A stretch of DNA of 64,000 bases from contig MU004240.1 in assembly GCA_010405405.1 (NCBI GenBank), positions 202,217 through 266,216 on the forward strand, in the 5' to 3' direction. The notes below the pieces were generated by a model. The model saw nothing but the letters and a program-made list of their open reading frames with translations. It was not told where the DNA came from and did not search any database. The position numbers and the translations under genes are program-made. Shown one piece after another: positions 58,985 to 64,000 of the stretch. Position 1 is the stretch's first letter, and each line of letters opens with the position of its first letter. Origin of the DNA: Microthyrium microscopicum (lineage: Eukaryota; Ascomycota; Dothideomycetes; Microthyriales; Microthyriaceae).

Positions 58985-59819
58985 GGCGAGTAAGAATAAT
59001 TTGAACTTGGTTATAGTCACAATGTAAGGTGATATCAGATTACAAATGCCCCTTAGGCAAATTTGCGGGACTGTGTTACTATATTAGCTTTATTCAACCC
59101 ATGTCTTTCGGTATTGCTGTGATTACCCGAATCCTAAAGTCCCATCTATATGGTAGGATCTTGGATTTGCTACGCCTACCTGGTAGTGGGATGAAACACA
59201 CTTTGACGAAATATGAATATTTGCAGCTTCAATTTACTGAACTATCGTTCGCGGAGCTTTTGGATTTCTCATTTACGAAGATTTCTGAACAATTTGCGCC
59301 ATGGTATTTGGCCCGACTGCCGAGCAGCTGCTGAGTATGGCGGGTTGTGGTCTTCAATGTCAATGTGTCCATAACCCCTTTTCAAGTTCCTGGTCCATCT
59401 CTTCTCGCACCGTTTGGCAGCAGTGCACCTGCCACTGCAAGCCTGCCTTGCATCCCCGATTTTACTGCGCAGCATCTACTCCGTAGCGTGCTTTGGGTTA
59501 CTTCGCCACCGAGCTGTAGGCCATTTGACTGGAACATTTTGGACGATCTATCTGTTACGGACTGCAATGGCAGGACGTGTACTCGTGAACGACGGAGCAA
59601 ACTCCGAATAGTGGGAGTTGGAGTGGGTCTGAGTCTCTTAAGCCTTACCTAACAAGTATTGGTTGAATGTTAGCACTTGGAATGGGGGAGCCACACTGGA
59701 GTGATTGGGGAGGGTTAGCAAACCAAATCGTGCCAAATTGATTTGCAGATCTTTACCCAAAATCGTTAGATAATTAAATCGAGGTCGACCCGCTAGACCT
59801 TAGGTCTAGTGGCTTAACC
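58985..59819. other. Transition from genic to AT-rich DNA
   Basis: An 835-bp stretch upstream of the serine hydrolase. Frames on both strands at 59270-59650 overlap and have no recognisable similarity. At 59793-59809 lies a 17-bp near-perfect palindrome (CTAGACCT-T-AGGTCTAG). Just to the right of it the composition turns sharply AT-rich. Confidence 0.45.
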
Positions 59820-60680
59820 TTAATTTAATTTAATTAAAAGGGTTTAGCGGCACCAAGATAGAATTAGCTTATTATTATTTTAACGACATTCCGTTAATCT
59901 ATGGATCCGTAAGTCTAAGAATATCATTAGGGAGGCGTATCCTAAAGGTACTAAAGCTATTAAAGTTAATAAAGTTAAATAAATCTTTAGCATAGCTATA
60001 AGTAGTAAAATACTATATAAATCTATCTATATTATTAGTATGTCTTTAAATCTATAATACTTACTAAATAACACTAATTCCTTACTAATAAAGTTAATCT
60101 AGCGCCCTTTATAATAGCAAGAATCGTAAGAATAGTAAGAATTATAGTATCTAGAGTCGTTTAAGAAAGCCTACAACGTTAATAAAATAGTTCTTACGTA
60201 AATATCTTATAGCAAGCTATATTTTAGCTAAAATCCTAACTTTAACTTTACAATAAGGTTATAGGTATAGGAATTTAGCTAGAGAACTAATTCTTAGCGA
60301 ATACTATTACTACCGCTACTATAGAATCTCTAGCCCTAGCTATAATATAGAAATATACGCTAAAATAGTACTATGCTACTATCTTTAGATTAATTTATAC
60401 TAATATTACTATTATAGAGCTAGCTAGAGCCTTATTTACTCCCTTCTTTATAGCGAGTAGTTCCTACTATGCTAACACCTAAGATATTAGTTTCTATAAC
60501 TCTAATATCTTTAACGCCCTTAAGAAGTAGGAAGTAAAACCTTAATTAGGCTATACTAGCGTTAATAATAGTTTTATATTACTATTTAGAGAAGATTAAT
60601 ACTTATAGCGATATTAGTAGCGACACTCTTATAGGATAGAAGCTATAGTAGTAGCATATAGTTTCTATCCTCTTTAAAAC

Positions 60681-60890
60681 TGTGATGATTCCTCTTCACA
60701 GGCTTGACAGCGGTCTTGCCCTGGAGGGGCTACCCCTGCACGGTGACGTCATAGTCACGTGTGGGTAGTCCGTGCGCGGATCCTCTACTACTTTAGCGCG
60801 CCTCCGTAGCTCTAGATCTCTCTTCCCTAGCTTTGCATTCAATATACTATCTTAATCTACTACGGCTCCCGTATCTCCAGGATCCTCACA
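60681..60890. repeat. Left long terminal repeat of the TRIM-like element
   Basis: A 210-bp direct repeat with GC content near that of genic DNA. It contains the motif TGACGTCA, a CRE-like palindrome, at about 60742-60750, also present in the right copy. That could act as a transcription signal for the element. Confidence 0.9.
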
Positions 60891-61508
60891 TAATGCAAAG
60901 CTCTTCAAACTCCAATTCCCGCGCTTACCCCGTGGGAGCAACTTGCCATCGGTTTGAATAGGCTCTTCAGCGCGCGAAGCGAGCGCGCAGCCATTCTAAA
61001 GCGCAGAAATTCAGCGCGCAAATTCAACACGCGTCCGTAGACGCTCAGACCACTTAGCAGCCCCTGCACACGCATGCCCCACCAACATTCGAAAACGGCT
61101 TCCCTACATTCCAAACTCCTTAATGCACGTTATTCCTTAGAGTACCAACGCTACGAACGGTCCCTAAGAGGATTTAGGTAGTCCCTCAGGAGACGAGAAG
61201 AACTAGTGGTTGGCAGGATCCCACTAAAATAACAGGAGCAGAAGGGATAGGAACGTTGGCAGATTCCCAAAAGTTAGGAACGAGTGGAGGATTCTCGGCA
61301 TTCTTGGCATCCTCGGCAAAAAACGGCATTCCACGGCACGTTCGATGGCTTCACAACAACAACAAAATAGTGGTTTTTCACCTATCTTCATGGTTCCCAC
61401 AGGTTTTCTACTCCCATAAGCAATTTTCAGAGAAGGATCTTTTCAGCAAGGCAGGAGCAAGTTTCAATTTAGTTTAGTTCAGAAGCACTAATTTTAAAGG
61501 GGGGCTCG

Positions 61509-61718
61509 TATGATGATTCCTCTTCACAGGCTTGACAGCGGTCTTGCCCTAGAGGGGCTACCCCTACACGGTGACGTCATAGTCACGTGTGGGTGGTCCG
61601 TGCGCGGATCCTCTACTACTTCAGCGCGCCTCCGTAGCTCTAGATCTCTCTTCCCTAGCTTTGCATTCAATATACTATCTTGATCTACTACGGCTCCCGT
61701 ATCTCCAGGATCCTCACA
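61509..61718. repeat. Right long terminal repeat of the TRIM-like element
   Basis: The second 210-bp copy, same orientation, about 97% identical to the left one, followed directly by the AAAAC target duplication. It is preceded by a short purine tract, as expected for plus-strand priming. Confidence 0.9.
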
Positions 61719-64000
61719 AAAACTAAGAAGAACCTTATAATAGATAAGGGACCTACTAAAGCAGTATATAAGGTAGTAATAGAGAGGGTAATCCCTCTAT
61801 AGATAGCAGAGAGGAAGAATCTATTAGGGTATAATATTTTGTATAATAAATTTAGATAAGCGCTTAATTAATTTAAACCTATTTAGACGTAGTATTATAA
61901 TATTATTAACGCTAAAAAGGGCACTTTTAAAACTAAGAGGGTACAAAAGGAAGATAGCTTTATAATGCGTAATAATCTTACTTAACGATTCGTAGATAAG
62001 GGCACCTTATTAATTAATATTCTTTTAGATAGTAATAGCGACATTAAAGAATTATCTAATAATCCTAAAGAGATATTAGTAGGGATATAATAAGATATTA
62101 GTTTAAACGACTTATAGCTAAATCCTATAGGTACCCCTACTCCTTTAGTAATTCCTTACTCTTTAAGAGCTTCTACTTTAACTCTAAGAGCGCAAAAGAA
62201 GTATAAAAGGACTAGGGAAGTTTATATACTAAAAGATACTATTATAAAGATATCTAAATTAATTATTTAGGCTCTTAGAGATTAAAATAAACATAGTAGT
62301 AGTAGTGCTAATAATCTTATAAGTAGTAATAGTAGTAGTAGTAAAGGAGGTAAAGTTATAGGTTTAAAGGAAGAGGTAAATAAATTATACTTAGAGATAA
62401 TAAAGATAAAGGAGTTATTAAAGGATCTTATAGGTAATAGACGTTAGTAAGAGTATTCTAGTATTCTTTATATAATTTAGTAGTAGTATTAAAATATAGT
62501 TTTTATATAAATCTTATAATAGATACTAAAAGCTTTAAAAGTATATAGAAAGATTAAATAATTAGCTAATCCTACTCTATTAACTTTTCCTCCTTTAGTA
62601 AGAATATCTAACTTTACTTTATAACTTTAATATCTTTAATAAATACTATAATTATTCTATATTATTTAAATTATCTTATTCTTCTCCTTCTAATAGTATT
62701 AGAATATTAAATATATCTATAGAATTTAAATATTTATTAATTAATAGTAGCAAAACCCTAAAACGACTCTAAATAAGATTATATTCCTATAACGCTATTC
62801 TATAGTTCTAAAGTAATACTAATATAGTCTAATAATATACTATAGGTATTAATCCTATCTATATATTACGCCTATAGTTAGATATCCCTCCTTACTATAA
62901 GTTCTTTAAAATAGTAAATATCTACTCTATAGTAATATAAATACTAGCTTATTATAAATTAAAGTTCTACTACTAAAGGGGTAATTCTATACCCTAGTAT
63001 AGAGATATAATTACATTATTAATAGGATAAGCTACGTCGCTATATAATAGCTTCTTTAGACTATTACTAAATATTTATTAAATCCTATTTTTAAAACTAG
63101 AATTAATTAACATTAGGGGGTCGTTTAAGGATCTAAAGTAGCTATAATTAAGTGCTAGTAACATCCTATTAAGCGTAGCTATAGCTTACGTTTTTATATA
63201 GTAGTTTCCTTTATAACTACTATAGAATTCCTACTAAATCTAGGTGCCCTCTAGCTTATTAATATTAATATACGTTCTATTAATCTAGCCCTAAAATTTA
63301 TATATACTACTAGCATAATTAATAGCTCTAGCATATTGTTTATATCTTAATAGTATAAGGAAGAGGTAGAATTATAATAATAACTTTATATATTTATAGT
63401 ATAAGTATAATAATATAGCGTTAAAGTAGAACTTTATATAACTAATACTTCTTTTAAAGTACTAATAAATATTAATATAGGTATGAATTCTAGTAAGCCT
63501 ATAGTACACTATATATAATAGGAAATTAGCTTTATTTAGTAGTATAATTTAATATAAAAGAGGAATATTATTAAGATTAAATATCTCTACTAGCTATTGT
63601 ATTTTATACTTCTTAAATCTATTATATACTAATTAGTACTATAGATATTACTTTAACCTAAGCTTATAGCGTATACTAATATTTAACTTTATATATCTAT
63701 TTTAACTTATTTTTAAGATACTAATTAAATAGTACATATTTAATTAGTAGCCTATATTCTTTATCTCATTATTTATCGTTAAGTATTTTATATATTAGCA
63801 TTACTAAAATACTAATAGTAGCTATCTTAATATCGTTAGCTTTAATGGTATCTATTTTGGGCTCTTTTTAGTTAAGATAGATCAAAATATAGCAACGTTA
63901 TAGTAGGAAAACGTATATAGGGAAAATTTATATATAACGTATTATCCCTACGTAATACTTGTAAATCCAAGCGCTAACGCCCCCTAACCTAGATTTAGCT

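Larger units (their letters stand above)
60676..61723. mobile_element. Non-autonomous LTR element (TRIM-like), 1038 bp
   Basis: The element spans 60681-61718. Two direct long terminal repeats of 210 bp (60681-60890 and 61509-61718) begin TGTGATGATTCC and end GATCCTCACA, so they have TG...CA ends inside a 5-bp inverted repeat TGTGA/TCACA. The 5-bp target duplication AAAAC is present on both sides (60676-60680 and 61719-61723). The repeats are about 97% identical; all differences are transitions. The 618-bp interior has no reverse transcriptase, gag or other known domain; a purine-rich tract (AAAGGGGGG) lies just before the second repeat. The element is thus a small non-autonomous relative, complete at its ends. 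It looks younger than the AT-rich block it sits in. Gypsy or Copia ancestry cannot be decided. Confidence 0.92.
59820..64000. repeat. AT-rich block with RIP-like composition, decayed repeats of unknown family
   Basis: From about 59820 to the end the sequence consists mainly of A, T and TA steps, with CTA/TAG words everywhere and very few CA or TG steps, while CG and GC steps persist. Loss of CpA/TpG in favour of TpA is the mark of repeat-induced point mutation. No long open frame survives. Scattered GC-bearing words suggest old coding repeats, too decayed to assign to a family or to count breaks. The block is interrupted at 60681-61718 by a GC-normal LTR element. A run of AGT/AAT triplets at about 62290-62345 is simple sequence. 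The block continues beyond the window. Confidence 0.8.

Noticed and set aside
59347-59652. 101-codon frame (MVFNVNVSITPFQVPG)
   Set aside because: It overlaps opposite-strand frames and has no recognisable similarity.
1-64000. CRISPR arrays, prophage or plasmid features
   Set aside because: The window is eukaryotic; no regularly spaced short repeats were seen.

Overview
The window is nuclear DNA of a filamentous ascomycete (Pezizomycotina). The evidence is about twenty protein genes with short GT-AG introns (mostly 44-70 nt), CTAAC/CTAAT-type branch sites, and families typical of this group: a HET-domain protein, a Zn2Cys6 regulator, DUF7918 proteins, a DUF7137 secreted protein, a SURNod19 protein, Ice2 and Cut8/Sts1. 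The class cannot be fixed from the sequence; a leotiomycete or relative is only a guess. There is also an AT-rich block whose base pattern looks like repeat-induced point mutation (RIP).

Layout. At 1-9.4 kb lie housekeeping genes: a HERP-like ubiquitin-like membrane protein running off the left edge (-), MAD2 (+), the gamma-tubulin complex gene GCP3/SPC98 (-) and COG8 (+). At 9.4-15 kb lie a HET-domain gene (-) with a 421-bp MITE about 100 bp upstream of its start, and an F-box/LRR-like gene (-). At 15-18 kb are two genes for small or secreted proteins, one with a disturbed signal-peptide region. At 19-23 kb is a tandem pair of DUF7918 genes (-). From 24 to 38.3 kb come STS1/cut8 (-), MTR4 (-) with a GC-AG intron, COX8 (+), IGO1/endosulfine (+), MYG1 (-) and ICE2 (+). 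At 39-48.3 kb are a lone cytochrome P450 (-), an R3H-SUZ RNA-binding protein (+), a charged hypothetical protein (+) and a DUF7137 secreted protein (-). At 49-59 kb are a SURNod19 protein (-), a gene-poor stretch of short open frames, then a Zn2Cys6 regulator (+), a TetX-like FAD monooxygenase (-) and a beta-lactamase-fold serine hydrolase (-). From about 59.8 kb to the end the sequence is AT-rich and gene-free, apart from one well-preserved 1.04-kb non-autonomous LTR element (TRIM-like) with intact long terminal repeats and a 5-bp target duplication.

Function. The left and middle parts are conserved housekeeping genes for mitosis (MAD2, GCP3, STS1, IGO1), membrane traffic (COG8), RNA decay (MTR4) and respiration (COX8). 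The right third is accessory in character: secreted proteins, detoxification-type enzymes next to a regulator, gene-poor sequence and repeat-rich DNA. I found no convincing wholly new system. The observations most worth checking are the transposon pair (MITE and TRIM), the DUF7918 tandem pair, the GC-AG intron of MTR4 and the small regulator-plus-enzymes neighbourhood at 53.4-59.0 kb.
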